A DNA stretch of 64,000 bases from Sporosarcina sp. ACRSL (GTDB lineage: Bacteria; Bacillota; Bacilli; Bacillales_A; Planococcaceae): NCBI RefSeq assembly GCF_022346605.1, contig NZ_JAKRNT010000008.1:62001-126000 (forward strand). Reading direction: 5' to 3'. Below are positions 45,004 to 56,259 of this stretch, piece by piece (positions within the stretch are counted from its first letter, which is position 1; every line of letters begins with the position of its first letter). Made by a program: the position numbers and the translations under genes. Under the pieces are notes generated by a model. It did no database searches. It saw nothing but the letters and a program-made list of their open reading frames with translations, and was not told the DNA's origin.

Positions 45004-45648
45004 ATGATGAACGATCTTTTAACCATCGGATACAGGACTATTTTGTTATATGTGTTTGTTCTGATCGTCCTGAGAGTCATGGGAAAAAGGGAAGTAGGCG
45101 AGCTAAGCGTTATCGACGTTGTTGTCTTTGTCATCATGGCTGAAGTCGTAGCGGTAGCAGTGGAATCTCCCGATAAAAAACTGCTTCACTCAATCTTTCC
45201 AGTGCTCCTTCTGCTCGGCATCCAGCTGCTAACTTCTTACCTTTCCTTGAAGAGCAAAAAATTTAGGGACATTGTCGATGGTGATCCGACCTTAATCATT
45301 CATGATGGAATTATTCAAGAAGAACAAATGCGCAAGCAAAGATACAATTTGGATGATTTATTCCAACAGCTCCGTGAACAGCAAATTGGATCTATACGCG
45401 ATGTGTCTTATGCTTATTTGGAGCCTTCCGGAAATTTGTCAGTATTCACAAAAGAAAACACTCAGCCGGTCCTTGCACTTATTTCAGATGGCGTCATCCA
45501 AAGCCGGCACGTCCAAATGATCGGAAAATCCGATGATTGGCTCATTCAAGAACTGAAAGAAAGAGGTGTAAATGGTGTGGAACAAATCTTCTACTGTTCG
45601 TATGAAGAAGGAGAACTGTACTTTCAACTTAAAAAGGATTGTCAGTAA
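45004..45648 (+). CDS. DUF421 (YetF-type) membrane protein
   Basis: The 214-residue protein has three N-terminal membrane helices and two cytoplasmic beta domains. VLRVMGKREVGELSVIDVVVFVIMAE and DGDPTLIIHDGIIQEEQMRKQRY are typical of the DUF421 family (YetF, YrbG), some members of which work at the spore membrane with DUF1657 partners. B. subtilis yrbG is also beside spoVB. Function here is unknown. AAAGGAGG precedes ATG 45004. Its end overlaps the convergent spoVB gene by seven bases. Confidence 0.88.
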   Translation: MMNDLLTIGYRTILLYVFVLIVLRVMGKREVGELSVIDVVVFVIMAEVVAVAVESPDKKLLHSIFPVLLLLGIQLLTSYLSLKSKKFRDIVDGDPTLIIHDGIIQEEQMRKQRYNLDDLFQQLREQQIGSIRDVSYAYLEPSGNLSVFTKENTQPVLALISDGVIQSRHVQMIGKSDDWLIQELKERGVNGVEQIFYCSYEEGELYFQLKKDCQ

Positions 45649-47159
45649 ATTTTTGTCAACCTCTTGAGCATAAGAACATCATTTTTCTTCACTTGCCCGA
45701 ACAGCAATAAGATGACGAGAAGGAAAACGCTTGTAATTACACATTCAGTCACCAATCCGTACTCGCCGACAGGAATGAAAATAGGGCGTATGACCGCTGT
45801 TAAAATGAAGGATACATAAGGCAAGGCGAACATCGTGAACCCTGCAGCAGCAGCTTTGTTTTTCCGTAAAGTTGCGATATGGAGGAAAGAAGTTACGAGA
45901 ACACCGAATCCGATTGCAAGTACCGCCCCGGTCTCCTGCAATCCAGGTTGGGAGGCTAAAACAAACATGACTCCTAATTTCGCAATTCCTCCGTATACCG
46001 AATTCATCATGCCGGCCTTCGCATCACCAGTCGCTTGCAAAATGGAATACAAAGGGCTTTGGATGTAATAAAAGAAAAAAATCGGCGCAAGTAACGACAT
46101 ATAGGAACCGCCTTCTGATATTTGGAAAAGCTTCTCGGCTAGCGCCTGTCCGTGAATATAAAAGACAGCTGCCGCGAATGCTCCTGTTAATGCGGAAAGG
46201 CGCAACGCCAAATGGATACGCTCTTGAAGCTTTTTCTTATTGCTAGAAGCAGCGGCCCCACTCACGGCAGGCACGAGGACGACAGACAACGCGTAAGGAA
46301 TGAAAGAGGGGAATAGAAGCAATGGGATGAGAACCCCTGAAATGATCCCGTAGAGAGAGGTCGCTGCAACGGCTCCGACTCCCGCCATTGATAAAGCACG
46401 CAAGAAAATGATCGGCTCGAGGAACCACGTAAACGTACCGAATAATCTGCTTCCGGAAGAAGGCAACGCAATGGAAAGCAACGGTTCCGCCGGATATCGT
46501 TCTTTTTTGACTACAGGCTTCCGATCCTTGCGTTTATGTTGTTGGTATTTGAACCACAGATAAAGCGCCGACAAAGCTTCTGCAAGCAATGTGATGCCCA
46601 TTGCATAAGCGGCATTCATCGGATTATTGTCCGGGACAAGCATAATAGGGAGCAACCATGTGATCAGAATGATTCTGAACAATTGTTCAATAATTTGGGA
46701 CCATGCTGTTTCTTCGATCCTGACGATTCCTTGAAAATATCCGCGAATCAATCCACAGACAGCTGAAATCGGAATAATGGCAATCCCTACATATAATGTT
46801 GTAGAAGATGCTGCGTTTCCTAATAATGTTTCCGATAAATACGGGATGAAAAGAATTGATAATGGGATGAATATAGCACCTGTGAAAATTGTAATGAAAG
46901 TTGCGGTCTTCATGACGGCAGGCAACTTTGCGGTTTCGCCTTTCACCTTTAACTCTGCAATCACTTTTGCAACTGCGATCGGGACACCCAATTGGACAAG
47001 TGATAAGAAAAAAATGAAAGCGGGATAGGCGGTCATATAAATACCAACAGCTTCTTCCCCAGCCACTCTCATAAATTGGATGCGATAAACGAATCCCAAT
47101 AGCTTGGACATGAAAACAGCTATCATTAGTATGGCGGTTCCACGGATGAAAGTGGACAT
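45642..47159 (-). CDS. spoVB: Stage V sporulation protein B, MurJ/MATE-like flippase
   Basis: The 505-residue polytopic protein of the MOP flippase superfamily has about fourteen helices. The N-terminus reads RGTAILMIAVFMSKLLGFVYRIQF, the typical polysaccharide-synthesis flippase start. SpoVB is needed for spore cortex synthesis, probably by exporting lipid-linked precursors. AAGGAG lies ahead of the ATG on the reverse strand. The orientation and position between yrbG and yrzD match B. subtilis. Confidence 0.93.
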   Translation of the reverse strand: MSTFIRGTAILMIAVFMSKLLGFVYRIQFMRVAGEEAVGIYMTAYPAFIFFLSLVQLGVPIAVAKVIAELKVKGETAKLPAVMKTATFITIFTGAIFIPLSILFIPYLSETLLGNAASSTTLYVGIAIIPISAVCGLIRGYFQGIVRIEETAWSQIIEQLFRIILITWLLPIMLVPDNNPMNAAYAMGITLLAEALSALYLWFKYQQHKRKDRKPVVKKERYPAEPLLSIALPSSGSRLFGTFTWFLEPIIFLRALSMAGVGAVAATSLYGIISGVLIPLLLFPSFIPYALSVVLVPAVSGAAASSNKKKLQERIHLALRLSALTGAFAAAVFYIHGQALAEKLFQISEGGSYMSLLAPIFFFYYIQSPLYSILQATGDAKAGMMNSVYGGIAKLGVMFVLASQPGLQETGAVLAIGFGVLVTSFLHIATLRKNKAAAAGFTMFALPYVSFILTAVIRPIFIPVGEYGLVTECVITSVFLLVILLLFGQVKKNDVLMLKRLTKIY

Positions 47160-47245
47160 GAAAACAACTCCTTCTCAATTCCGGTCATTTCGTATACACT
47201 AAATCTATGCTTAGGTTTGTCTATTTACGACTGAACGGGAAAGGG

Positions 47246-47581
47246 ATGGAAAAGTTGACGATGCAATTCGAGCAGATATTCAAACATGCAATGCCCGCTA
47301 TTCAGAGCAAGAGGGATGAATTCCGTCTTTATGGCTATTCGACGGTGACGAATGAAGAGATTTGGAAATTTTGCATACGTAAAAAATGGCGGAAGAAAGA
47401 TGTATCAACAATGCGAATCCATGAAATCGTGAATGGTGTGCTAACTCTAACTCCGGCTGAATTCATGACATATACACAAATCGAGGAACAGAGGGATTCC
47501 AATTGGTTTTCGGATTTAAATAGTGATGAGCTGCAGTTGCTTCTTTCGCCGAAAAGTAAAGGGGAACAATCAGTCCTGTAA
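47246..47581 (+). CDS. comN: ComN-like post-transcriptional regulator
   Basis: The small charged protein (about 111 residues) contains FRLYGYSTVTNEEIWKFCIRKKW and STMRIHEIVNGVLTLTPAEFM, which fit the ComN/YrzD family. In B. subtilis ComN affects the comE mRNA and lies between spoVB and secDF, as here. The start is uncertain: ATG 47246, TTG 47255 or ATG 47261 are possible; the earlier codon at 47207 lacks a ribosome site. Confidence 0.75.
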   Translation: MEKLTMQFEQIFKHAMPAIQSKRDEFRLYGYSTVTNEEIWKFCIRKKWRKKDVSTMRIHEIVNGVLTLTPAEFMTYTQIEEQRDSNWFSDLNSDELQLLLSPKSKGEQSVL

Positions 47582-47592
47582 TGTCCAACTAT

Positions 47593-47621
47593 TTGACATA
47601 TGCCATTCTCTGTTTCATAAT
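47593..47621 (+). promoter_or_regulatory. Promoter of secDF
   Basis: TTGACA at 47593-47598 and CATAAT at 47616-47621 are exactly 17 bases apart. Confidence 0.75.
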
Positions 47622-47699
47622 TGGAGTGTTATATTTTTATTTAAAAACTGTACATAGGAATTGCTTTTACCGCTTCACGTACAGAGGGGGAACTAACTT

Positions 47700-49967
47700 A
47701 TGAAAAAAAGAAGCCGGATCGTAGCATTCCTGTTATTGCTCGTCATGTTCGGATCATTGATAGGCGCTACGACAAATCCGATTTTAAAAGATGTAAGACT
47801 TGGGCTCGATCTTCAAGGGGGCTTTGAAGTCCTATATGAAGTCCAGCCTCTTAAAGAAGGCCAAAAGATCACTGAAGACGTCGTCGCTGATACAGCCAGC
47901 GCTCTAAGTGACCGTGTTGACGTGCTCGGAGTAAGTGAGCCAATTATCCAAGTCGAATCGAATAATAGGATTCGTGTACAATTGGCCGGTGTTGAAGATC
48001 AGGAATCTGCTCGTGAATTATTATCCACACAAGCGAACCTGACATTCAGGGATGCTGACGATAATTTGCTGTTGGACGGAACGGACCTGAAGGAAGGAAA
48101 GGCAAAAGCGAACTTCGGCCAAACCGGAAATCCTGTCGTTACATTGGAAATGAAAGACCCGGACAAGTTCGGTAAAGTGACGTCGGAAGTAGCAGCAAAG
48201 AGACCTGAAAACGTCATGGTCATCTGGCTCGACTTCGTCGAAGGCGTTGATTCATTCAAAGAAGAAGCAATGAAGGAAAAACCTAAATTCATTTCTGCTC
48301 CATATGTAAGTCAGACGATCAATTCGTCTAATGTTGAAATTTCAGGTAGCTTCACAGTCGAAGAAACGAAACATTTAGCAGGAATCTTGAATGCCGGTGC
48401 ACTTCCGGTTCATTTGGAAGAAATTTATTCCACTTCTGTCGGTGCACAATTCGGCGCACAAGCTTTGGAAAAAACAGTACTAGCCGGGATCGTCGGTATT
48501 TCACTAATCTTCATTTTCATGCTGATTTATTACCGCGTACCTGGATTTGTCGCTGTTGTCACATTATCGATTTATATTTACCTCATATTGCTTGTCTTCA
48601 CCCGTATTAATGGGGTGCTGACGTTACCGGGGATTGCAGCCCTCATGCTCGGTGTCGGGATGGCGGTTGACGCAAATATCCTGACTTATGAACGGATCAG
48701 AGAGGAACTGCGAGTAGGAAAATCCGTAAAGACTTCCTTTGCCGGAGGAGCAAAATCAGCGTTTACAGCGATCTTGGATGCGAATCTCACGACTTTAATT
48801 GCTGCCATAGCCCTGTTCATCTTCGGGACAAGCTCAGTTAAAGGATTCGCGATCTTGCTCATCATTAGTATCCTTGTCAGTTTCTTGACTGCTGTTTGGG
48901 GATCACGTGTGTTTTTGGGACTTCTCGTGAACAGTGGACTCCTTGATGGAAAAACCGGCTTGTTCGGTATTTCAAAGAAAAAAGTCCATGCTCCAGAAGA
49001 GGGACTGGATACACTCGATCTTACAACCAAATTTGACTGGTTTGAATTTGTACAAACGCGGAAAAAGTTTTATGTCATTTCCGCAGTTCTACTTATTTCC
49101 GGTGTCATCGTGCTTGGCATCTTCAAATTGAATTTGGGAATCGATTTCTCCAGTGGTACTCGTGTTGAAATCCTGTCCGATAAACCTTTGACGACAGAAG
49201 AAATTTCAAAAACTCTTGAAGAAGTTGGACATCCGTCCTCGGAAATTGTCATTTCAGGTGAAACGAACAACATCGGGGTTGTCCGTTACAAGGATGAATT
49301 CAAGCAGGAAACAATAAATAAACTGAAGGCGGATCTTGCAGCCCACTATGGCGCCGATCCTAACGTGTCAACCGTGTCGCCTACGGTCGGTAAGGAATTG
49401 GCGAAAAACGCATTTAAGGCATTGTTATTTGCTGGACTTGGAATCCTCATCTATATCGCCTTGCGTTTTGAATGGCGTATGGGTGTTGCAACCATTATCG
49501 GTTTAGTCCATGACGTATTCTTCATGGTCGCCGTGTTTAGTATTACAAGGCTGGAAGTGGATATTACATTTATTGCCGCCTTGCTGACGATCGTCGGTTA
49601 TTCGATCAACGACACGATCGTTACTTTCGACCGGATTAGGGAGAATATGCATAAGCTAGGCAAAATCGACAACGCAAATGCATTGGCGGACATTGTTAAT
49701 AAATCGCTCCGTCAAACATTAGGTCGCTCTGTTAACACAGTCTTGACCGTTATCTTTGTTGTTGTGGCATTGATTGCTCTCGGAGCAGAAGCGATTCGTC
49801 CATTCTCGATCGCTCTACTTGTCGGATTGATAGCGGGTACGTATTCTTCTATCTTCATTTCTGCCCAAATCTGGTTTGACTTGAAGAAGAAGCAATTGCA
49901 AAAATCAGGCACGTTGAAAGTTGATACAGAGAAAAAACAATGGGGTTCTGATGAGCCAGTCGTCTGA
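47700..49967 (+). CDS. secDF: Fused protein translocase subunit SecDF
   Basis: The 755-residue protein fuses SecD and SecF, as usual in Bacillus, and uses the proton gradient to aid late steps of Sec export. The SecD half has the GLDLQGGFEV motif, a P1 extracytoplasmic domain and GVGMAVDANILTYERIREEL. The SecF half begins near residue 445 (FVQTRKKFYVISA) and has GIDFSSGTRVE and YSINDTIVTFDRIREN. About twelve membrane helices are visible. Confidence 0.98.
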   Translation: MKKRSRIVAFLLLLVMFGSLIGATTNPILKDVRLGLDLQGGFEVLYEVQPLKEGQKITEDVVADTASALSDRVDVLGVSEPIIQVESNNRIRVQLAGVEDQESARELLSTQANLTFRDADDNLLLDGTDLKEGKAKANFGQTGNPVVTLEMKDPDKFGKVTSEVAAKRPENVMVIWLDFVEGVDSFKEEAMKEKPKFISAPYVSQTINSSNVEISGSFTVEETKHLAGILNAGALPVHLEEIYSTSVGAQFGAQALEKTVLAGIVGISLIFIFMLIYYRVPGFVAVVTLSIYIYLILLVFTRINGVLTLPGIAALMLGVGMAVDANILTYERIREELRVGKSVKTSFAGGAKSAFTAILDANLTTLIAAIALFIFGTSSVKGFAILLIISILVSFLTAVWGSRVFLGLLVNSGLLDGKTGLFGISKKKVHAPEEGLDTLDLTTKFDWFEFVQTRKKFYVISAVLLISGVIVLGIFKLNLGIDFSSGTRVEILSDKPLTTEEISKTLEEVGHPSSEIVISGETNNIGVVRYKDEFKQETINKLKADLAAHYGADPNVSTVSPTVGKELAKNAFKALLFAGLGILIYIALRFEWRMGVATIIGLVHDVFFMVAVFSITRLEVDITFIAALLTIVGYSINDTIVTFDRIRENMHKLGKIDNANALADIVNKSLRQTLGRSVNTVLTVIFVVVALIALGAEAIRPFSIALLVGLIAGTYSSIFISAQIWFDLKKKQLQKSGTLKVDTEKKQWGSDEPVV

Positions 49968-50002
49968 CGGCTCCGGAAGAGGCAAGTTTTAACTCCATTT
50001 CG

Positions 50003-50037
50003 AACAGGGTATACTTTTATTGTATACCCTGTTTTTA
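50003..50037 (+). terminator. Terminator of secDF
   Basis: AACAGGGTATAC/GTATACCCTGTT with a 7-base loop is followed by TTTTATT. Confidence 0.95.
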
Positions 50038-50073
50038 TTTGGCATTTATTTGATTGAAGGGAAGTGAAGAAGA

Positions 50074-50412
50074 ATGAAGATGCAATGGTCGTTGATTTTA
50101 AGTATTTTATTTGCCATCATTATTACCTTTTTCGCCATTCTAAATATTGAATCTGTCCAAGTGAATTACTTGTTCGGTAAAGCGCAACTACCACTCATCC
50201 TTGTCATTCTTTTTACGGCATTCCTCGGTGCAGCCATCAGCGGGTTGATGGCTATGTTCAGATCCCTCCATGCCAATCGGCGAATCAATGAATTGAAAAA
50301 AGAAATGACTGCAAAAGAGATTACCATTGCGACCCAGCAAAATGAAATTGCAGCATTGCAACAACTTGCGTATCCAGTTACGAGAGAAGATAAATTAGAA
50401 GGAGATAACTAA
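50074..50412 (+). CDS. LapA-domain small membrane protein (YrvD-like)
   Basis: The 112-residue protein has two membrane helices (about residues 4-23 and 41-63) and a C-terminal coiled coil (RRINELKKEMTAKEITIATQQNEIAAL). The pattern FAILNIESVQVNYLFGKAQLPLILVI is that of the LapA/DUF1049 family, with B. subtilis YrvD at the same position. The family role in Gram-positives is unknown. Confidence 0.85.
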   Translation: MKMQWSLILSILFAIIITFFAILNIESVQVNYLFGKAQLPLILVILFTAFLGAAISGLMAMFRSLHANRRINELKKEMTAKEITIATQQNEIAALQQLAYPVTREDKLEGDN

Positions 50413-50540
50413 CGAGCATCCCTGCAGGGGTGCTGTTTTATTTGTGAAAATGATGCATCATAAATTAATAAGTAATTCGCATACCCCTTTAAGAGTCTGC
50501 TGTATTCCTATATAATAGGCATAAGAGGATGTGAATCGTA

Positions 50541-52889
50541 ATGATAGAACCGATGAAAACGTGGACGATTAATCGTCCGGATGAAAAAATCGTCAATACA
50601 TTTATGGAAGAGCTTAGCATCCCGTCCATCCATGCCAAAATCCTTGTTTCAAGAGGTTTTAGTTCTGTGGAGGAAGCTAAGTCCTTTTTACATATGGAAG
50701 ATCGTTGCTTGCACGATCCTTTTTTACTTTTTGACATGGAAAAAGCAGTGGAACGTATTCGTCTAGCAATTGATAGGGAAGAAAAAATTACTGTTTATGG
50801 AGATTACGATGCAGACGGAGTGACGAGTGTCACTGTCTTGACGACAGCTCTTGAACGACTAGGTGCAAATGTCGGCTTCGCTATTCCAAACCGTTTCAAG
50901 CATGGATACGGGCCGAATGTTGAGCTGTTTGATGAGTTGTATCAAGCAGGCACTTCACTCATCATCACAGTCGATAACGGGATCTCGGGAATTGATGCGA
51001 TTGCCTATGCCAAATCGGTTGGCATGGATGTTATCGTGACTGATCACCATGAAATCGGTGAAGAGCTACCAGCGGCAGATGCCATCATCCACCCTCGTCA
51101 TCCGAAAGGCAATTATCCTTTTGGAGAGCTTGCAGGCGTAGGGGTCGCTTTTAAATTGGCTTGCGCTTTACTCGGTGAAGTGCCTGAAGAGTTGTACGAA
51201 ATTGCCGCTATCGGCACGGTTGCCGATCTCGTTCCATTGAGAGATGAAAACAGATTCATCGTCAAAGAAGGGATTAGGCGCATGCGGAAGTCCTCTCGTC
51301 CTGCGATACAGGCGCTCGTCAAGGTGAGCGGTACCGAACAGCTTACACTTTCCGAGGAATCTCTCGGTTTTATGATTGGACCACGATTAAATGCACCTGG
51401 ACGTTTAGGAAGTGCAGATCCTGCAGTTCATCTGCTGAAAACAGAAGATCGCATGGAAGCGATGTCCATAGCAGAACAATTGGATACGTTGAACAAAGAG
51501 CGACAAGCGCTCGTCACAAAAATAGCGGATGAAGCGGAACAGACGATGATCGATATGTATGGGGATATGCTCCCGTATGTCATCGTCATCGAAGGGGAAG
51601 GCTGGAATCCAGGCGTAGTCGGTATCGTTGCGTCCCGCTTGACCGAGAAGTATTACAGACCGTCCATCATCTTGTCCGTAGACGGTGAGACAGGTATAGC
51701 GAAAGGATCTGGGCGAAGTATTGCCGGCTTTGATTTATTCAAGGAGCTGTCAAAGAACGCCGATATTTTACCGCATTTCGGCGGTCATGAAATGGCTGCA
51801 GGTATGTCGCTTTCGATAGAAGATGTAGAGACTCTTCGGACCCGTTTAAATGATCAAGGTAAATTATGTTTGACCGATGAAATGCTTACACCTAAAGTGC
51901 AGATCGATGTCCCTCTTGAAATCGGGGAGATCGATGTAGACGTTCTCGAAGCATTGGAATTGCTACGGCCATTCGGTGTGGCGTTTGAGAAGCCCGTCTT
52001 TTTAATCGAAAATCTTTCTGCGTCATCTGTCAGGAAAATCGGTGCGGCAAAAAATCATTTGAAGCTTGAACTGACTGACGGAGTGAATAGTCTGGATGTG
52101 ATTGGTTTCGGAAACGGATCCATTGCTGATGAAATGAGTCCAGGCGTCACATTGTCCGTTACTGGTGATTTGCAAGTGAACGAATGGAACGGACGGAAGA
52201 AACCGCAAATGCTCCTTGACGACATTCAATCTAAAGATCGACAGCTTTTCGATCTTAGAGGGATCCGGGAACCGAATCGATGGATTTCAACTATTCCGAA
52301 AAAGAATAATCTATTCATTGCATTCCATGAATCGTCAATCACCCATTTCAAGTCTATTTTACAAAATGTACAGATCCATCAATTCGGGAAAGTGGAATTG
52401 ACGGAATTCGATCATGTCATTATTTTGGATATGCCGCCTGGAACGGAGCAAATGAAGGAACTGATTGAGCGGACGAATCCGAAACGGGTATATGCTCATT
52501 TCTTCGTCAACGAATCATTGTATTTTGAGGGCATTCCGAGCCGGGAACATTTCGGATGGTATTATAGCTTTTTAAAGAAACGTGGCTCATTTGATTTGCG
52601 TAAGCAAGTGCAAGAGTTGTCCAAGCACCGAGGTTGGAAGATCGACACAATTTATTTCATGACAAAGGTGTTTTCTGAGCTCGGATTTGTTAAGATAGAG
52701 AATGGTCTTGCTTATATAATGGAGGATGCAGGAAAGAAAAATCTTTCCGAAGCACCTTCTTACAAACAGCGGGAGCATCAGATCGAATTGGAAAAGATGC
52801 TCGTCTATGCACCATATATGGAATTGAAAAATTGGTTTGACGAAATTTGCAATGAAACCGTCAATAGGGAGGAACAATTATGGATTTGA
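50541..52889 (+). CDS. recJ: Single-stranded-DNA 5'-3' exonuclease RecJ
   Basis: The 782-residue enzyme has the DHH core ([26 protein letters not shown]), the DHHA1 region ([28 protein letters not shown]) and an OB-like domain followed by the C-terminal extension found in Bacillales. It acts in recombination and mismatch repair. Its last ten bases overlap the apt start. Confidence 0.96.
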   Translation: MIEPMKTWTINRPDEKIVNTFMEELSIPSIHAKILVSRGFSSVEEAKSFLHMEDRCLHDPFLLFDMEKAVERIRLAIDREEKITVYGDYDADGVTSVTVLTTALERLGANVGFAIPNRFKHGYGPNVELFDELYQAGTSLIITVDNGISGIDAIAYAKSVGMDVIVTDHHEIGEELPAADAIIHPRHPKGNYPFGELAGVGVAFKLACALLGEVPEELYEIAAIGTVADLVPLRDENRFIVKEGIRRMRKSSRPAIQALVKVSGTEQLTLSEESLGFMIGPRLNAPGRLGSADPAVHLLKTEDRMEAMSIAEQLDTLNKERQALVTKIADEAEQTMIDMYGDMLPYVIVIEGEGWNPGVVGIVASRLTEKYYRPSIILSVDGETGIAKGSGRSIAGFDLFKELSKNADILPHFGGHEMAAGMSLSIEDVETLRTRLNDQGKLCLTDEMLTPKVQIDVPLEIGEIDVDVLEALELLRPFGVAFEKPVFLIENLSASSVRKIGAAKNHLKLELTDGVNSLDVIGFGNGSIADEMSPGVTLSVTGDLQVNEWNGRKKPQMLLDDIQSKDRQLFDLRGIREPNRWISTIPKKNNLFIAFHESSITHFKSILQNVQIHQFGKVELTEFDHVIILDMPPGTEQMKELIERTNPKRVYAHFFVNESLYFEGIPSREHFGWYYSFLKKRGSFDLRKQVQELSKHRGWKIDTIYFMTKVFSELGFVKIENGLAYIMEDAGKKNLSEAPSYKQREHQIELEKMLVYAPYMELKNWFDEICNETVNREEQLWI

Positions 52890-53392
52890 AAAGTTTCGTG
52901 ACGATTGTCCCGGACTATCCAAAAGAAGGTATTAGCTTTAAAGATATTACAACGATTATGGATAATGGAGAAGCGTATAAATATGCGACTGATCAGATCG
53001 TTGAATTTGCAAAACAGGTCGGGACGGATATTATCGTTGGGCCGGAAGCGAGAGGGTTCATCATTGGCTGCCCTGTCGCGTATGCGCTCGAAGTAGGTTT
53101 CGCCCCCGTCAGGAAACCTGGTAAATTGCCGCGGGAGACGATTGCTGTCGAGTATGATCTTGAATACGGCACAGATTCGTTGACAATCCATAAAGACGCC
53201 ATTAAGCCTGGCCAACGTGTATTAATCGTCGATGATCTTCTTGCAACTGGCGGAACTGTCGGTGCAACTGTGGAACTTGTGGAAAAACTTGGCGGTGTCG
53301 TTGCAGGATGTGCATTCTTGATTGAATTGACGTACTTAAATGGACGTGAAAAACTGAAAGGCTACGATATTCAAGCGCTTATTACTTATTAA
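52880..53392 (+). CDS. apt: Adenine phosphoribosyltransferase
   Basis: Apt salvages adenine to AMP using PRPP. The 170-residue protein has [34 protein letters not shown] and the PRPP loop [21 protein letters not shown] precedes ATG 52880 inside the recJ end, so the genes are coupled. The order recJ-apt-relA is conserved. Confidence 0.98.
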   Translation: MDLKSFVTIVPDYPKEGISFKDITTIMDNGEAYKYATDQIVEFAKQVGTDIIVGPEARGFIIGCPVAYALEVGFAPVRKPGKLPRETIAVEYDLEYGTDSLTIHKDAIKPGQRVLIVDDLLATGGTVGATVELVEKLGGVVAGCAFLIELTYLNGREKLKGYDIQALITY

Positions 53393-53401
53393 TGACAAAT
53401 T

Positions 53402-53433
53402 TCCTCCGTATATTTACGGAGGATCTTTTTTTA
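53402..53433 (+). terminator. Terminator of recJ-apt
   Basis: TCCTCCGTA/TACGGAGGA with a short TATT loop is followed by seven T residues. Confidence 0.92.
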
Positions 53434-53443
53434 TCCTAAGGGC

Positions 53444-53473
53444 TTTACATTTTTGTCGGTTTATACATACAAT
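53444..53473 (+). promoter_or_regulatory. Promoter of relA
   Basis: TTTACA at 53444-53449 and TACAAT at 53468-53473 are 18 bases apart, just beyond the apt terminator. Confidence 0.65.
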
Positions 53474-53521
53474 AGTATTATCTTTAATTTTTTTGCGGAA
53501 TTAGTCGAAAGGAGTAGAAAA

Positions 53522-55720
53522 ATGGCGAAAAATCGTGACATGACGGCAGAAGATATATTTGAAATCGTTGCCTCATATATGAATGGACAGCATGTCGCGT
53601 TCGTCAAAAAGGCGTATGAGGCAGCGAAGGCTGCTCATGATGGACAATTCAGAAGTTCAGGTGAACCGTATATTCTCCACCCTATCCAAGTGGCAGGGAT
53701 TTTAGCAGAATTACAGATGGATCCTTCTACAGTCGCTGCAGGATTCCTACATGATGTTGTAGAGGATACCGATGTGAAACGTGAAGATATTATTCGCGAT
53801 TTCGGTGAAGAAGTGGCGATGCTCGTCGACGGCGTGACAAAACTGGAAAAACTGAAATTCAAATCGAACGAAGAGAAACAGGCAGAGAACCACCGCAAAA
53901 TGTTCATTGCGATGGCGAGGGATATCAGAGTTATTCTTATCAAGCTTGCGGACCGTCTTCATAATATGCGGACATTGAAACATGTCTCTGAAGAAAAGCA
54001 ACGCCGAGTGGCCGCTGAAACTCTTGATATTTTCGCACCGCTTGCACATCGGCTCGGTATTTCCACAATCAAGTGGGAACTGGAAGACACTGCTCTCCGT
54101 TATTTGAATCCTCAGCAATATTATCGAATCGTCAATATGATGAAGAAAAAAAGGGATGAACGGGAAAAGTATTTATTGACGGTTATGGAGACAATTCGCG
54201 GAGAAATCGCCGAAATGGGCATCGAATCGGAAATCAACGGCCGGCCGAAGCATTTGTACTCGATTTACCGTAAAATGATCCTTCAAAACAAGGAATTTAA
54301 TGAAATATACGACCTTCTTGCCATTCGCATTATCGTCAAAAGCATAAAAGATTGCTATGCGGTACTCGGGATCATTCATACGCTATGGAAGCCGATGCCT
54401 GGAAGGTTTAAAGATTATATCGCTATGCCTAAGCAGAACCTTTATCAATCTATCCATACAACCGTAGTCGGACCAGCAGGTGACCCACTGGAAGTGCAAA
54501 TCAGGACTGAAGAAATGCATCGGATCGCCGAATATGGGGTTGCTGCGCATTGGGCGTACAAAGAAGGGAAAACCGTCTCCGAGAAGCCGGATAATATCGA
54601 TTCCAAATTAAAATGGTTCCGTGAAATACTCGAATTTCAAAACGAATCTTCAAATGCTGAGGAATTCATGGAGTCATTGAAGTTCGATCTTTTCTCCGAC
54701 ATGGTGTACGTGTTCACACCTAATGGAGATGTTATTGAAATTCCAAAAGGCTCAGTCCCAATTGATTTTGCGTATCGAGTCCATTCGGAAGTAGGAAATC
54801 GGACAATCGGTGCAAAAGTGAACGGTAAAATGGTTCCATTGGACACGGAGTTATTCACAGGGGATATCGTTGAAGTCCTCACATCAAAGCAATCATTTGG
54901 ACCAAGCCGCGACTGGTTGAAAATTGCTAACACATCGCAGGCGAGGAATAAAATCCGGCAATATTTCAAGAAGCAATTGAGGGAAGAAAATATTATCAAA
55001 GGTTCAGAGCTAGTTGAAAGGGAAATAAAACTTCAGGAGTTTGATCCGAAAGTTGTCCTCACTCCAGAAAACATTCAGCGGGCCATCGACAAATTCAGCT
55101 TCACTTCCGAAGAGGACATGTATGCGGCTGTCGGATCGAACGGAATTACAGCACAACAAGTCGTTAACAGGCTCGCGGAAAAAATTCGCCGAGAGCGCGA
55201 TCAGCAGGATGCGATTGATAAAATTGTATCCGACATGAAAACTCCTCAACATGTCCGCATGACGGAATCGGGTGTTATCGTCAAAGGTCTTGAGAATTTG
55301 CTCATCCGTCTTTCGAGATGCTGTAATCCAATTCCAGGCGACGAAATTGTCGGATTCATTACGAAAGGTCGGGGCGTATCGGTCCATAGGGCTGATTGTC
55401 CAAATATTCTCACCGACGAAGACAATGATCGGCTCATTGACGTGGAATGGTCAGTCGGTACGAATAATGAACGGAAGGAATTCCAAGTCGATATTGAAAT
55501 TTCCGCATTCGATCGCCAAGGTCTTCTGAACGAAGTGATGATGATGGTAGCGGATACGAAAACACCGATTGTGGCTGTAAGCGGAAAAGCAGCAGAACGG
55601 GATAAGCTTGCGAAAATCAACATGACGATTAAAATTACCGATATCTCCCACTTGCACAGGATCGTTGACCGCATTAAACAAATACGCGACATCTATTCAG
55701 TGCAGCGGGTGATTCATTAA
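53522..55720 (+). CDS. relA: Bifunctional (p)ppGpp synthetase/hydrolase Rel
   Basis: Rel makes and degrades (p)ppGpp in the stringent response. The 732-residue protein has the HD hydrolase domain ([21 protein letters not shown]), the synthetase domain ([20 protein letters not shown]), TGS ([15 protein letters not shown]), the zinc-finger-like region with [14 protein letters not shown] and a C-terminal ACT domain. AAAGGAG lies ahead of ATG 53522; the TTG/ATG further upstream at 53453 lies in the promoter region. Confidence 0.97.
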   Translation: MAKNRDMTAEDIFEIVASYMNGQHVAFVKKAYEAAKAAHDGQFRSSGEPYILHPIQVAGILAELQMDPSTVAAGFLHDVVEDTDVKREDIIRDFGEEVAMLVDGVTKLEKLKFKSNEEKQAENHRKMFIAMARDIRVILIKLADRLHNMRTLKHVSEEKQRRVAAETLDIFAPLAHRLGISTIKWELEDTALRYLNPQQYYRIVNMMKKKRDEREKYLLTVMETIRGEIAEMGIESEINGRPKHLYSIYRKMILQNKEFNEIYDLLAIRIIVKSIKDCYAVLGIIHTLWKPMPGRFKDYIAMPKQNLYQSIHTTVVGPAGDPLEVQIRTEEMHRIAEYGVAAHWAYKEGKTVSEKPDNIDSKLKWFREILEFQNESSNAEEFMESLKFDLFSDMVYVFTPNGDVIEIPKGSVPIDFAYRVHSEVGNRTIGAKVNGKMVPLDTELFTGDIVEVLTSKQSFGPSRDWLKIANTSQARNKIRQYFKKQLREENIIKGSELVEREIKLQEFDPKVVLTPENIQRAIDKFSFTSEEDMYAAVGSNGITAQQVVNRLAEKIRRERDQQDAIDKIVSDMKTPQHVRMTESGVIVKGLENLLIRLSRCCNPIPGDEIVGFITKGRGVSVHRADCPNILTDEDNDRLIDVEWSVGTNNERKEFQVDIEISAFDRQGLLNEVMMMVADTKTPIVAVSGKAAERDKLAKINMTIKITDISHLHRIVDRIKQIRDIYSVQRVIH

Positions 55721-55736
55721 GCAGGAAGGTGTTTTC

Positions 55737-56177
55737 ATGAAAGTCGTTTTACAAAGGTCAGGGAAAGCTTCCGTCACTGTGGACGGCGAAGTAACCGGCG
55801 AGATAGAGAAAGGGTACGTCCTTCTTGTAGGGATTACTCATGGTGACACGGAGCAGGACGCGGACTATATTGCTAAAAAAATCGCAGGTCTTCGGTTATG
55901 GGAGGACGAAGAAGGGAAGATGAACCGATCCATCGATGAGGTGGATGGCCAAATCCTTTCCGTCTCCCAATTCACGTTGTATGGCGATGTGAAAAGAGGG
56001 CGACGCCCAAGCTTCATTGAAGCGGCAAGGCCAGAACAAGCGGAACCGATTTGGAATTATTTCAACGACGCCCTTCGCAATGAAGGCTTAACAGTCGAAA
56101 CCGGCGTATTTGGTGCAATGATGGACGTCAAACTTGTCAATGACGGTCCTGTCACCATCATAGTAGAATCAAAATAA
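55737..56177 (+). CDS. dtd: D-aminoacyl-tRNA deacylase
   Basis: Dtd hydrolyses D-aminoacyl-tRNAs. The 146-residue protein has the [17 protein letters not shown] motif and the C-terminal [11 protein letters not shown] motif with the cross-subunit Gly-Pro loop. It follows relA by 16 bases, as in B. subtilis. Confidence 0.97.
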   Translation: MKVVLQRSGKASVTVDGEVTGEIEKGYVLLVGITHGDTEQDADYIAKKIAGLRLWEDEEGKMNRSIDEVDGQILSVSQFTLYGDVKRGRRPSFIEAARPEQAEPIWNYFNDALRNEGLTVETGVFGAMMDVKLVNDGPVTIIVESK

Positions 56178-56218
56178 AAAAACGCAGTTACCGGAATAAC
56201 CGGACTGCGCGATTTAGA

Positions 56219-56259
56219 TGAGACACGGAGGGAATTCGAATCCCATCGTGTCTCTTTTT
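56219..56259. terminator. Bidirectional terminator between dtd and the amidase gene
   Basis: GAGACACG (56220-56227) pairs with CGTGTCTC (56247-56254), with a T run on the plus side. A smaller hairpin, GCAGTT..CCGG/CCGG..CTGC, lies at 56183-56208. The convergent genes stop on either side. Confidence 0.85.

Noticed and set aside
45642-45648. Seven-base overlap of the DUF421 gene and spoVB as a sign of error
   Set aside because: Both proteins end normally; short convergent overlaps are common.
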